This document shows, piece by piece, positions 28,601-38,654 of a stretch of DNA of 64,000 nucleotides. The notes beneath the pieces were generated by a model. The model was not told the origin of the DNA. It did no database searches and was given only the letters and a program-made list of their open reading frames with translations. The position numbers were made by a program, and so were the translations under genes. Numbering within the stretch: position 1 is the first letter of the stretch; each line of letters starts with the position of its first letter. The stretch comes from Brevundimonas sp. (GTDB lineage Bacteria; Pseudomonadota; Alphaproteobacteria; Caulobacterales; Caulobacteraceae), in assembly GCF_030704825.1 (NCBI RefSeq), contig NZ_JAUYNX010000012.1:33331-97330 (forward strand). Direction: 5' to 3'.

Positions 28601-28675
28601 CGAGGGCTCCGGCGCGTTTGCCGGAGGTTATTTCATCGGCCGGAGAAATCCCACCCGCCGAATCCTGACGCCCGC

Positions 28676-29188
28676 TCAGTGCCCCAGCAGGTCGCGGACG
28701 AAGGAATCCAGATTTCCCCCCTCGAACCGGAAGCCGGGCACGCCGGCGCGCTTCGCCGCCTCCATGTCCGAGGGCTGGTCGCCGATCAGGAAGCTCTTCG
28801 CCGGGTCGATGCGGTGTTCCGTGATGGCCCGCAGGATCATGCCGGGGTTGGGCTTCCGGTCCGGATGGTCGGCGTGGAAATACCGTGGATCGCGCGCCTC
28901 CGCATGGAAGGGGCAGGCGTAGACCGCGCCGATGATCGCCCCCTTCGCCGCCAGCCGCCGCACCAGCAGGGCGTTGAAGGCCTTCATCTGGTCTTCGCTG
29001 AACAGACCCCGCGCCACGCCGGACTGGTTGGTCACCACGACGCACAGATAGCCGAGCTGATTGAGTCGCCGCACCGCCTCGGCCGCGCCGGGCGCCAGCC
29101 GCAGGTCCTCTTCCAGATGGGGATAGCCGGTGTCCTCGATCAGCACGCCGTCGCGATCGAGGAAGACGGCGGGGACGCCGGATGTCAT
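28676..29188 (-). CDS. HAD-IIIA phosphatase, GmhB-like (histidinol/heptose phosphatase family)
   Basis: A 170-aa HAD-superfamily phosphatase. Motif I is FLDRDGVL, motif II VVTNQSG, the motif III Lys is in DRKPNPGM and motif IV is IGDQPSDMEAA. The architecture matches GmhB, which removes the 7-phosphate (beta) of manno-heptose 1,7-bisphosphate for LPS core synthesis. The zinc-knuckle loop of GmhB (CxH...CxC) is mostly lost: only ACPFH remains, before an ARDPRYFH stretch. Start at 29188 has an AGGGA site. It is divergent from the sugar aminotransferase gene, which supports an envelope-sugar role; the exact substrate is inference. Confidence 0.82.
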   Translation of the reverse strand: MTSGVPAVFLDRDGVLIEDTGYPHLEEDLRLAPGAAEAVRRLNQLGYLCVVVTNQSGVARGLFSEDQMKAFNALLVRRLAAKGAIIGAVYACPFHAEARDPRYFHADHPDRKPNPGMILRAITEHRIDPAKSFLIGDQPSDMEAAKRAGVPGFRFEGGNLDSFVRDLLGH

Positions 29189-29226
29189 GGTCCCTGCGCA
29201 TACGCCGCCGTACACGGTCGTTGCAA

Positions 29227-29247
29227 CCCGTCACGCGAAGTGACGGG
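29227..29247. repeat. Perfect 8-bp hairpin CCCGTCAC-GCGAA-GTGACGGG
   Basis: CCCGTCAC at 29227-29234 and GTGACGGG at 29240-29247 pair exactly around the GNRA-like loop GCGAA. It lies in the 166-bp divergent region between the HAD phosphatase and the sugar aminotransferase. It may be a 5'-leader stem, an operator, or part of a dispersed GC-rich repeat. No U-tract, so a terminator is unlikely. Confidence 0.5.
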
Positions 29248-29354
29248 CGCGGGTTTGGCCTGGCGGCGCGCGATTTGGTAGGGAGCGCCAGCTTCGGCCG
29301 GGCGTTGCTCCCGCGCCGCCTGTGCCCGCGGGCACGCCCGGAGATCGTCCCGAC

Positions 29355-30515
29355 ATGACCATTCCCTTCATCGACCTGCAGGCCCAGCGCCTTCGCCTGA
29401 ACGGCCGGATCGAAGCCGCGGTGCAGGCCGCCGTGGTCGGCGGCGCCTGGGTGATGGGGCCGCAGGTGCGGCAGTTCGAGGCCGATCTGGCCGCCTTCGG
29501 TCAGGCGAAGCACGCCCTCGGGTGCGCCAACGGCACCGACGCCCTGGCCCTGCCCCTGATGGCTTGGGGGATCGGCCGCGGCCACGCGGTCTTCGTGCCC
29601 AGCTTCACCTTCGCCGCCACCGCAGAGATCGTGCCCTGGTTCGATGCCGAGCCGGTGTTCGTCGACGTGGACGCCGCGACCTACAACATGGACCCCGGCC
29701 ATCTGGAAGCGGCCATCGAGGCGACGCTCAAGGAAGGCCGGCTGAAGCCGCGCGTGGTCATCGCCGTCGACCTGTTCGGCCAGCCGGCCGACTATCCGGC
29801 CCTCAAGGCGATCTGCGACAAATACGGCCTGAAGCTGATCTCCGATTCGGCCCAGGGCTTCGGCTGCACCCTCGACGGGAAGCATCCGCTGGAATGGGCC
29901 GATATCACCACCACCAGCTTCTTCCCGGCCAAGCCGCTGGGCTGCTACGGCGACGGGGGGGCGGTTCTGACCAATGACGACGACCTGGCCCAGCTGATCG
30001 ATTCCATCCGCGTGCACGGCAAGGCGGTGGCGCGGGATCTGGACGGCAAGACCTTCGACCACGATCCCAAATATCTGAACATGCGCATCGGCCTGAACAG
30101 TCGTCTGGACACCATCCAGGCCGCCGTCCTGATCGAGAAGCTGAAGGTGTTCGGTCAGGAGATCGAATGGCGCAACCGCATCGCCGCCCGCTACAACGCG
30201 GGCCTGCGTCCGCACGTGGCGGCCGTGCCGGACGTGCCGGCGGGCAACATCTCGAACTGGGCCCAGTACACCATCGAGCACGAGGACCGCGACGGGCTGG
30301 CGGCGCATCTGAGGGAACAGGGCGTCCCCACGGCGGTCTACTATCCGATCCCGCTGCACCTGCAGCCGGCCTATGACATGTACCCGCGCGGGCCGCAGGG
30401 GCTGCCGGTGACGGAACGACTCAAGGACCGGGTCATCAGCCTGCCGATGCACGCCGACCTGGACGAGGCGACGCAGGACCGCGTCATCGCCGCCGTCGCC
30501 TCGTACGGAGCCTGA
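29355..30515 (+). CDS. gnnB: DegT/DnrJ/EryC1 sugar aminotransferase, GnnB-like
   Basis: A 386-aa PLP-dependent aminotransferase that aminates a nucleotide-linked keto sugar. It starts IPFIDLQAQRLRLNGRIE, has CANGTDAL and VPSFTFAATAEIV, and the PLP Lys193 in SFFPAKPLGCYGDGG. The next gene is a UDP-GlcNAc-3-dehydrogenase-like oxidoreductase 4 bp downstream. That pair fits GnnA/GnnB, which convert UDP-GlcNAc to its 3-amino derivative for 2,3-diaminoglucose lipid A. This lipid A backbone is known in Caulobacter and Brevundimonas. The alternative is the WlbC/WbpE route to a diamino uronic acid. Aminotransferase activity is firm; the GnnB name is inference from the pair. Confidence 0.8.
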   Translation: MTIPFIDLQAQRLRLNGRIEAAVQAAVVGGAWVMGPQVRQFEADLAAFGQAKHALGCANGTDALALPLMAWGIGRGHAVFVPSFTFAATAEIVPWFDAEPVFVDVDAATYNMDPGHLEAAIEATLKEGRLKPRVVIAVDLFGQPADYPALKAICDKYGLKLISDSAQGFGCTLDGKHPLEWADITTTSFFPAKPLGCYGDGGAVLTNDDDLAQLIDSIRVHGKAVARDLDGKTFDHDPKYLNMRIGLNSRLDTIQAAVLIEKLKVFGQEIEWRNRIAARYNAGLRPHVAAVPDVPAGNISNWAQYTIEHEDRDGLAAHLREQGVPTAVYYPIPLHLQPAYDMYPRGPQGLPVTERLKDRVISLPMHADLDEATQDRVIAAVASYGA

Positions 30516-30519
30516 TCCG

Positions 30520-31452
30520 ATGACCCAGCACCAGCCTGTCCTCAGGATCGGCGTCGCCGGCGCGGGCGTCATGGGCCGCAACCACGCCCGGGTCCTGGCC
30601 GACATCCGCGACGTCGAACTGACCCATGTGTTCGATCCCGACGCGGTCACCGCCCAGGGCGTCGCCGCCGCCTACGGCGCCGAGCCGGTCACCACGGCCG
30701 GCGCCTTCATCGACGCCGGGCTGGACGCGGCGGTGGTGGCCACGCCCAACCGCGCCCACGCCGATCTGACCGTGGCCCTGCTGGAGAAGGGGGTCCATGT
30801 CCTGGTCGAGAAGCCGATCGCGGCGACGGTCGCGGACGCCCGCCGCATGATCGACGCGGCCAGGGCCAACGACCGGGTGCTGATGGTCGGCCAGGTCGAG
30901 CGCTTCAACCCGGCGGTCGAGGCGGTCAAGCGCGCCATCGACGGCGACGACGTCATCTCGATCCAGATCACCCGGGTCGGCCCCTTCCCGCCGCGCATGG
31001 GCGAGGTCGGAGTGGTCATCGATCTGGCGGTGCACGACATCGACATCATCCGTCACCTGACGGACTCGGAGATCGTCGAGGTCCAACCCCAGCTGGCCCG
31101 CACCCGCGCCGAGCGCGAGGACACGGCCCTGCTGCAGTTCCGGCTGGCGAACGGGACCATCGCCCACATCACCACCAACTGGGTGACCCCCTACAAGGTC
31201 CGCACCCTGCAGGTGGCCACCATGAACCGCTTCGTGGTCGCCGACCTGATCACCCGTCAGGTCACGGAGTATTTCGGCCAGCAGGCCGACGGCTCCTACC
31301 AGACCCGGGCCGTCAACAGCTGGCCCGCCGAGCCGCTGAAGAAGGAGCTGGAGGCCTTCGCCCACGCGATCCGCACCGGCGAACCGCCGGCGGTGACCGG
31401 CGAGGACGGGCTGCGGAACCTGGAAGTGGCGCTGAGGTGTCTGGGCGAATGA
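30520..31452 (+). CDS. gnnA: Gfo/Idh/MocA oxidoreductase, UDP-GlcNAc 3-dehydrogenase (GnnA)-like
   Basis: A 310-aa NAD-dependent sugar-nucleotide dehydrogenase. The Rossmann motif is IGVAGAGVMGRNHARVLA and the catalytic Lys is in VEKPIAATV. The strings MVGQVERFNPAV and RVGPFPPRMGEVGVVIDLA are, from memory, characteristic of the UDP-N-acetylglucosamine 3-dehydrogenase subgroup. It should oxidise the 3-OH before transamination by the adjacent gene product. WlbA-type enzymes are the main alternative, but they act on the uronic acid. It forms an operon with the aminotransferase (4-bp gap) and the GNAT gene (4-nt overlap). Confidence 0.78.
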   Translation: MTQHQPVLRIGVAGAGVMGRNHARVLADIRDVELTHVFDPDAVTAQGVAAAYGAEPVTTAGAFIDAGLDAAVVATPNRAHADLTVALLEKGVHVLVEKPIAATVADARRMIDAARANDRVLMVGQVERFNPAVEAVKRAIDGDDVISIQITRVGPFPPRMGEVGVVIDLAVHDIDIIRHLTDSEIVEVQPQLARTRAEREDTALLQFRLANGTIAHITTNWVTPYKVRTLQVATMNRFVVADLITRQVTEYFGQQADGSYQTRAVNSWPAEPLKKELEAFAHAIRTGEPPAVTGEDGLRNLEVALRCLGE

Positions 31453-32033
31453 AACTCGTCCCCGCGGTGCTGGAGAACCGGTTCGTCCGGCTGGAACCGT
31501 TCGAGGAGCGTCACAAGGAGCCGTTGCGCATCGCCTGCGACGCCGATCCCGACCTGTGGCCTGCGCTGTACTACACCTCGCTGGGCGGTCAGGAGTTCGA
31601 CGGCGGCTGGGACGCCATTCGGGCGCAGCAGGCGAAGGGATGGCGCATCCCGTTCGCGGTGATCCACGCCGGCGAAGTCGTCGGACTGAGCACCTTCATC
31701 GCGCCCGACGCGAAGAACGGCGCGGTCGAGATCGGCACGACCTACTACTGGCCCCCAGCCCGAGGCGGCGTCGTCAATCCGGCGACGAAGCGGCTGATGC
31801 TGGAACACGCCTTCGCCTGTGGCGCGGGCCGGGTTTCCTTCCAGGTCGATTCGATCAACGCCCGCAGCCGCGCCGCCATGCGCAAGCTGGGCGCGGTCGA
31901 GGAGGGCACGCTGCGCAACGACAAGATCACCTGGACCGGCCGCGTGCGCAGTTCGGTGATCTTCTCCATCCTCGCGGAGGAATGGCCTGCGATCCGGACG
32001 CGGCTGGACGAGCGGCTGGCGGCCTTCGACTAG
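31449..32033 (+). CDS. GNAT-family N-acetyltransferase (RimJ/RimL type)
   Basis: A 194-aa acetyltransferase. It begins LVPAVLENRFVRLEPFEERH, has the long beta-strand VEIGTTYYWPP and the acceptor helix NARSRAAMRKLGAVEEGTLRND, typical of the RimJ/RimL group that acetylates protein N-termini or small amines. The ATG overlaps the gnnA-like stop (ATGA), so it is translated from the same message. A role in sugar N-acetylation is possible but not suggested by the family. It converges with the MaoC gene, overlapping by 4 nt. Confidence 0.87.
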   Translation: MKLVPAVLENRFVRLEPFEERHKEPLRIACDADPDLWPALYYTSLGGQEFDGGWDAIRAQQAKGWRIPFAVIHAGEVVGLSTFIAPDAKNGAVEIGTTYYWPPARGGVVNPATKRLMLEHAFACGAGRVSFQVDSINARSRAAMRKLGAVEEGTLRNDKITWTGRVRSSVIFSILAEEWPAIRTRLDERLAAFD

Positions 32034-32512
32034 CCGCCCACCACCTGCATCCCCAGCCATTCCGCGATCAGGGCCGGTTTGTCGGCGCCCTCGATCTCGA
32101 CCGTGACCTCATGCTTGAGCAGCCAGCGCCCGCCGCCCTTGTCCTCGGCGGAGAGGAGCTTGAACCGGCCCCGGACGTTCGATCCCGCCGGCACGGGGGC
32201 GAGGAAGCGCAGTTTGTCGAAGCCGTAGTTGACCCCCATCACCACCCCTTCCAGCGGCGGGACGGCGTCATAGGTCATGGCCGACAGCAGGCTGAGGGTC
32301 AGGAAGCCGTGGGCGATGGTCCCGCCGAACGGAGTCTGCGCCGCCGCGACCGGGTCGATGTGGATGAACTGCCGATCCTCGGTGATTTCGGCGAAGGCGT
32401 TGATGCGGGCCTGGTCGACCGTGATCCAGCGGCTGACGCCGACCTCCTGTCCGATCAGGCCGGGCAGGTCGGCGACCGGTGTCGGCGTTCCCTTGCGTTC
32501 GGTGCGGCTCAT
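32030..32512 (-). CDS. MaoC-family (R)-specific enoyl-CoA hydratase
   Basis: A 160-aa hot-dog-fold protein. The hydratase-2 motif is seen in INAFAEITEDRQFIHIDP, with the catalytic Asp and His, followed by FGGTIAHGFLTLSLL. Such enzymes hydrate trans-2-enoyl-CoA to (R)-3-hydroxyacyl-CoA, feeding lipid or polyhydroxyalkanoate metabolism. Start is the ATG 15 bp after the stop of the threonine dehydratase gene, so the two are probably co-transcribed. Acyl-chain specificity is not deducible. Confidence 0.9.
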   Translation of the reverse strand: MSRTERKGTPTPVADLPGLIGQEVGVSRWITVDQARINAFAEITEDRQFIHIDPVAAAQTPFGGTIAHGFLTLSLLSAMTYDAVPPLEGVVMGVNYGFDKLRFLAPVPAGSNVRGRFKLLSAEDKGGGRWLLKHEVTVEIEGADKPALIAEWLGMQVVGG

Positions 32513-32526
32513 GGGCTTCGGGCTCC

Positions 32527-33507
32527 TCAGGCGACCGGGGTGAAGCGGTCTTCGATGATGGCGGCGAACAGGGCCGGGTCGACATTGCCGCCCGACAGGA
32601 TCAAGGCGGTGGTGCGGTCCCTGGCCTCGACCTTGCCGGCCAGGACGGCGGCCAGCGACACCGCGCCGCCGGGCTCGACCACCAGTTTCAGCGTGTGGAA
32701 GGCGTAGCGGACGGCTTCGGCCACCTCGGCGTCCGACACGGTCTCGACCCGGTCGACCCGGCGGTTGATGGGGAAGGTCAGCGCGCCCGGCCGGTCGGTC
32801 ATCAGGGCGTCGCAGATGGTGCCCTTCGCCGGGGCATGGGTCAGCCGCTCGCCGGCGGCGATCGACAGCTGCATGTCGTTGTAGTCGCGCGGCTCGACCG
32901 CGATCACCGGCGTGTCGGGCGACAGGGCGGCCATCGACAGATTGATTCCGGCGATCATGCCGCCGCCCGAGGCGCCGCAGACCAGTTGGTCCAGCGGAGC
33001 GTCCGCCTGGTCCATGATCTCGAGCCCGATGGTGCCCTGGCCCTCGATGATGAAGGGATCGTCGAACGGGCGGACGAGGATGGAGCCGCGGGTGCGGGCG
33101 ATCTCCTCGCCGATATCCTCGCGGCTCTCTGCATAGCGATCGTACATCCGCACCTCGCCGCCGAAGCCGATGACGCCGTCGACCTTCACCTTCGGGCTGT
33201 CGGCGGGCATGACGATGACGGCGCTGGTCCCCGTCATCCGCGCCGCGCAGGCCACGGCCTGGGCGTGGTTTCCGGACGAATAGGCCACGACGCCGCGCTT
33301 CAGCTCGTCGGGCGTCAGCCGGCTGATCCGGTTCCAGGCCCCGCGGAATTTGAAGGCCCCGGCGCGCTGCAGGGTCTCGGCCTTCATCAGGACGCGGCCG
33401 CCGACGCGCGCGTTCAGCGCCGGGCTTTCGATCAGGGGCGTGCGGACGGCGTGGCCGAGCAGCTGGCGGGCGGCGTCCTGTACGCCGGCGAAGGAAGCGG
33501 TGTGCAT
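32527..33507 (-). CDS. Threonine/serine dehydratase (PLP-dependent)
   Basis: A 326-aa fold-type II PLP enzyme of the catabolic threonine/serine dehydratase group. The Schiff-base Lys is in RAGAFKFRGA, followed by VAYSSGNHAQAVA; the phosphate-binding loop is CGASGGGMIAG and a late Ser motif is ALILSGGNVDP. There is no C-terminal ACT-like regulatory domain, so it resembles TdcB or 3-hydroxyaspartate ammonia-lyase rather than biosynthetic IlvA. An ATG six codons upstream is also possible. It is divergent from glpK across about 44 bp. Confidence 0.88.
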   Translation of the reverse strand: MHTASFAGVQDAARQLLGHAVRTPLIESPALNARVGGRVLMKAETLQRAGAFKFRGAWNRISRLTPDELKRGVVAYSSGNHAQAVACAARMTGTSAVIVMPADSPKVKVDGVIGFGGEVRMYDRYAESREDIGEEIARTRGSILVRPFDDPFIIEGQGTIGLEIMDQADAPLDQLVCGASGGGMIAGINLSMAALSPDTPVIAVEPRDYNDMQLSIAAGERLTHAPAKGTICDALMTDRPGALTFPINRRVDRVETVSDAEVAEAVRYAFHTLKLVVEPGGAVSLAAVLAGKVEARDRTTALILSGGNVDPALFAAIIEDRFTPVA

Positions 33508-33551
33508 TCGCCCACTTAACCGCATCGCTTTCGTCCGCGTAAGGTGGGGGG

Positions 33552-35053
<1,502 letters not shown>

Positions 35054-35057
<4 letters not shown>

Positions 35058-36130
35058 CCCAGACCGCCCCCGACGACGCCCAGTCCACCTTCTCCGGCAC
35101 TCGCGAGGTGGACCCCCGTTACGCCCTCGACGAGGCGGCGCTGGACCGCTGGCTGACGGCCCATGTCGAGGGCTACGCCGGGCCCCTGACCGTACGCCAG
35201 TTCAAGGGCGGCCAGTCGAACCCGACCTATGAGCTGGCCACCCCCGGCCGCGCCTATGTGCTGCGCCGCAAGCCGCCCGGGACCCTGCTGCCCAGCGCCC
35301 ATGCGGTGGACCGCGAGTTCACCGTCATCTCGGCCCTGCACAAACAGGGCTATCCGGTCGCCCGGCCGCACGCCCTGTGCACCGACGACGGCGTCATCGG
35401 CTCGATGTTCTACGTCATGGACAAGGTCGAGGGACGGGTGCTGTGGGACCTGAAACTGCCCGGCATGGAGCCGGCGCAGCGCCGCGCCATCTATGACAGC
35501 CAGGTGGATACGCTGGCGGCCCTGCACGCCTTCGACCCGGCCGCCATCGGCCTCGGCGACTACGGCCGCCCCGGCAACTATTTCGAGCGCCAGGTGGGGC
35601 GCTGGACCAAACAGTACCGCGCGTCCGAGATCGATCCGATCCCGGCCATGGACCGGCTGATCGAATTCCTGCCCGCGACCTTGCCGCCGGATGGGCCGAC
35701 GCGGATCGTCCACGGCGACTTCCGCCTCGACAATCTGATCCTCGCCCCGGACGGGCCGCAGGTCCGCGCCGTGCTGGACTGGGAGCTGTCGACGCTCGGC
35801 GATCCGATGGCGGACTTCTCCTATCTGCTGATCGCCTGGGTCATTCCGGCCACGGCGCGCAACGGCCTCGCCGGGGCCGACATCGAGGCCCTGGGCATTC
35901 CCTCGGTGGCCGAAACGGTCGAGCGCTACGCGGAACTGACAGGGACGGCGCCGGCGAACCTCGACTGGCTGTTCGCCTACAATCTGTTCCGGCTGGCGGC
36001 CATCTGCCAGGGCATCGCCGGGCGGGTCCGCGACGGCACGGCCGCCTCGGCCCACGCCCGCACCATGGCCGCCCAGGTGCCGATGCTGGCCGAGGGGGCC
36101 CTGGGCTTCGCGAAGAAGGCGGGCGCCTAG
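35054..36130 (+). CDS. Phosphotransferase family (APH, ACAD10-like) protein
   Basis: A 358-aa kinase-like protein of the aminoglycoside phosphotransferase/choline kinase fold. The Brenner-type catalytic motif is IVHGDFRLDNLI, the metal-binding Asp is in VLDWELSTLGDPMAD, and the N-lobe has LTVRQFKGGQSNPTYEL. Homologues fused or adjacent to acyl-CoA dehydrogenases (ACAD10/11) phosphorylate 4-hydroxyacyl-CoAs, and the GGQSNPTY version belongs to that group. Here the partner is glpK by 4-nt overlap, with no dehydrogenase beside it. Substrate inferred. Converges with the CHAT gene with a 4-nt stop overlap. Confidence 0.88.
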
Positions 36131-37866
36131 CCCGGCTCGCCGACGAGGGTGAAGGCCGCCCAATAGGCCGGATGCGCCCAGCGACGCTCGGCCCGGACGG
36201 CGCGAATCCCGGCCTGCAGGGCGCGGGCGCGGGCGCCCGGGTCGCCGGCGCCGCGGGCGTCGAGGTCGGCGAAGGTCGAGGTGATCAGCGTGGTCGTGGC
36301 GGCGTCGGACACCTCCCAGTGCGACACCATCACCGAGCGCGCGCCGGCGTAGAAAAAGGCCCGGGCCAGCCCCGACAGCCCCTCGCCGCCGGGCCGGCCG
36401 TTGGACGCGGCGGTGTTGCAGGCCGACAGGACCACGAACTCGGCGTTCAGTCGCAGCTGGGCGGCCTCGGAGGCGCTCAGATAGCCGTCGTCGGCCTCGC
36501 TGGCCTCCTCGGGCGGCGTCATCACCAGACCCGGCTCGGCCGCAGCGGACCCGGCCATCAGGCCATGGGTCGAGAAGACCACGAACCGCGCCCGCGACAG
36601 GGCGTCGGCGTCGTCGGCGCGGACGGCGTATTCGGTCGCCTCGGATCCGATCCGGATCAGGGCCCCGGGATAGCGGATCTTCAGCGTCTCCAGCTCCAGT
36701 TTCGAGCCCGGCAGGGACGGCAGGGCGCGCAGCTTGCCGACATCGGCCAGCCGCCCCTGGCCCATGACGTCGTCGGCCGCCGGAGCGCCGCGCGTGGCGT
36801 CCCGCGGCGTCCCGGTCAGCAGGGGCGCCCCGAAGGCGGCCAGCTCGAGCCGGGCTCCCCGCGCCGCTTCCGGGCGCGCCGCCGCGCCGGGACGGGGCGG
36901 GCATCCGGGGCTGCGCAGGGCGGCGTCGGCCACCAGATGGCAACGCAGCGCCTCGAGGCTCGAGACCGACGGCAGGGTGGCGAGGGCGTAGCGATCGATC
37001 AGCCACGGCGTCGCCGCGAGGGCGTCGGACGCCGTGTCGGCCCCGACCGGGGCGCCGGTGGTCAGCACCGACAGCGGCAGCGAGGTCAGGGCTCCGGTGA
37101 CCACCGAGATCAGGGTGGTCTTGCCCTCGAACGCCGCCTCGACCGGCCGGACAAGCTCCGTATAAAGATGATAGGCCGTGGCCCGATCGAACGGGGTCGC
37201 CTGCGGACCGGCGAACAGGATCGGATCGACCTCCTGACCGCCCCTCGCCGTCCCGGCGCTGGTCAGGGAGGCGCGCAGCCGGTCGACCGCCGCGGTCATC
37301 GCCGCGTCCCCGAGGGTGTCGGCGCGGGCCCATTCGACGCGCTCGCGGGACACGCCCCAGACATAGGTCGCCTCCGGATTGACCAGGACCAGCAGCAGGC
37401 CCTCGTCGGGGCCCAGCAAGGCCTGGGTCTCCGCGATCGACAGGGCGCGCGGGCTGGTCAGATCGGAATATGCGGGAAAACGCGCCTCGATGTCGGCGTC
37501 CACGACCCTGAGCCGGTCGACCGCCGCCTCCCAGGCCGCCCGGGTCTGCGTCCGGGTCGCCAGGGCCGCGGGGTCGTCGAGGGCGTAAAGCCGCTCCAGT
37601 TCGCGCTCCAGCCGGTCGCGGCGCTCGATCAGGGCCTCGCGCTCTTCCGCCAGCCGGCCGAGGGCGTCGTCGCCCTGGGCGAACCGGGCCGAGACCCGGG
37701 CCAGGGCGTCGGCGGCGTCCGAGGCGATGGCCCATTGCGCCGCCTCCCAGGCTTCGGCCCGCAAGCTCGCGAGCGTATCCTGTCGCGCCGGAGCGGGGCC
37801 GGCCAGGAAGACGACGGCCAGCACGGCGACGGTCGCCAGACATCTTGCCGCCTTGGCTGCGATCAT
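36127..37866 (-). CDS. Exported CHAT-domain (caspase-like) protein
   Basis: A 579-aa protein with a Sec signal peptide, residues 1-28 ending PAPA-RQ, so it acts outside the cytoplasm. A short coiled coil lies at about 70-95. The CHAT domain, a clan CD Cys-peptidase fold, covers about 240-575. The His is in VVFSTHGLM (about 434) and the Cys in VVLSACNT (about 483), so the dyad is intact; SHWEV and FYAGARSVMVS are further CHAT strands. Bacterial CHAT proteins are proteases in defence, secretion or signalling, usually with TPRs, which are absent here. The gene 10 bp upstream encodes a small exported partner. The target is unknown. Confidence 0.88.
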   Translation of the reverse strand: MIAAKAARCLATVAVLAVVFLAGPAPARQDTLASLRAEAWEAAQWAIASDAADALARVSARFAQGDDALGRLAEEREALIERRDRLERELERLYALDDPAALATRTQTRAAWEAAVDRLRVVDADIEARFPAYSDLTSPRALSIAETQALLGPDEGLLLVLVNPEATYVWGVSRERVEWARADTLGDAAMTAAVDRLRASLTSAGTARGGQEVDPILFAGPQATPFDRATAYHLYTELVRPVEAAFEGKTTLISVVTGALTSLPLSVLTTGAPVGADTASDALAATPWLIDRYALATLPSVSSLEALRCHLVADAALRSPGCPPRPGAAARPEAARGARLELAAFGAPLLTGTPRDATRGAPAADDVMGQGRLADVGKLRALPSLPGSKLELETLKIRYPGALIRIGSEATEYAVRADDADALSRARFVVFSTHGLMAGSAAAEPGLVMTPPEEASEADDGYLSASEAAQLRLNAEFVVLSACNTAASNGRPGGEGLSGLARAFFYAGARSVMVSHWEVSDAATTTLITSTFADLDARGAGDPGARARALQAGIRAVRAERRWAHPAYWAAFTLVGEPG

Positions 37867-37876
37867 CCCGCGGACC

Positions 37877-38557
37877 TCAGTTGCTCAGGACCTGGACCTT
37901 GGTCCACACGTCGCCCCGGTTGACGATGTCGACCTGCATCTGGCCGCCTGTCCGCGGCGATACCGTGCAGACCGGATAATGGTCGCCGAACCCGTCGCGG
38001 CAAACCACGGCCCCGTGCGCGTCGCGCACCGTCAGGTCGATATTGGTGTCGCCGTCGCCGATGGCCGCGACCCGCAGGATTTCGCCGCCGCGCGCCTCCA
38101 CGTCGAAGGCCCAGCTTTCGCGGGCGCGCAGGGATTTCACCGTCAGCACCGGACCGGCTCCGAAGGTCGACGAGCGGACGCCGCGCGTCAGCGGGTCCCG
38201 CAGCCGGTCGATGGCGTCGATCAGGGCGGTGTTGTCGCCGGCCATGGCGGCGGCTTCGTCGAGCAGGGTCACGGCAGTCAGGAAGGGCCTTTCCTCCTCG
38301 CGGTCGCCCTCGCCCTCGACTCCGGCCGACCGCAGGGGCACTTCGGCCAGCAGTCTGGCGGCCATGATCAGGGCCCCGGCGTCGCCGCGCTCGCGGCCCC
38401 AGGCGGCCAGTTCGGCGGCGGTCACGACTTGGGTCACGCCCTGCGCGGCGGGCGTCGCCGCGGCGTCATCCTGCCGGGCGGGGACCGCCGCGGCCGCGCC
38501 GAGAAGGACGCCGACCACGAGGCCGAGGGCGGTCAGTTTTCGTACGCCAATGTGCAT
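37877..38557 (-). CDS. Exported protein upstream of the CHAT gene, possible PPC-like beta domain
   Basis: A 226-aa protein with a cleavable signal peptide (about 1-28). Residues 35-115 look helical. The C-terminal 95 residues resemble a jelly-roll PPC-type domain: WAFDVEARGGEILRVAAIG, DTNIDLTVRDAHGAVVCRD, and the ending GGQMQVDIVNRGDVWTKVQVL. Two Cys, in VVCRD and YPVCTV, could form a disulfide. It sits 10 bp upstream of the CHAT gene with a GGGGA site, so the two are one operon. A role as substrate, inhibitor or adaptor of the CHAT protein is inference. The family was not recognised with certainty. Confidence 0.75.
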   Translation of the reverse strand: MHIGVRKLTALGLVVGVLLGAAAAVPARQDDAAATPAAQGVTQVVTAAELAAWGRERGDAGALIMAARLLAEVPLRSAGVEGEGDREEERPFLTAVTLLDEAAAMAGDNTALIDAIDRLRDPLTRGVRSSTFGAGPVLTVKSLRARESWAFDVEARGGEILRVAAIGDGDTNIDLTVRDAHGAVVCRDGFGDHYPVCTVSPRTGGQMQVDIVNRGDVWTKVQVLSN

Positions 38558-38654
38558 CGTCGTCCCCGTCGCCGTCCGGGCCCATGGACCGCGGGCCGAT
38601 CATGCACTGTCCGGGCGTTTGCGAGAACAGGGATACTGACGGAAGCTGACGGGT

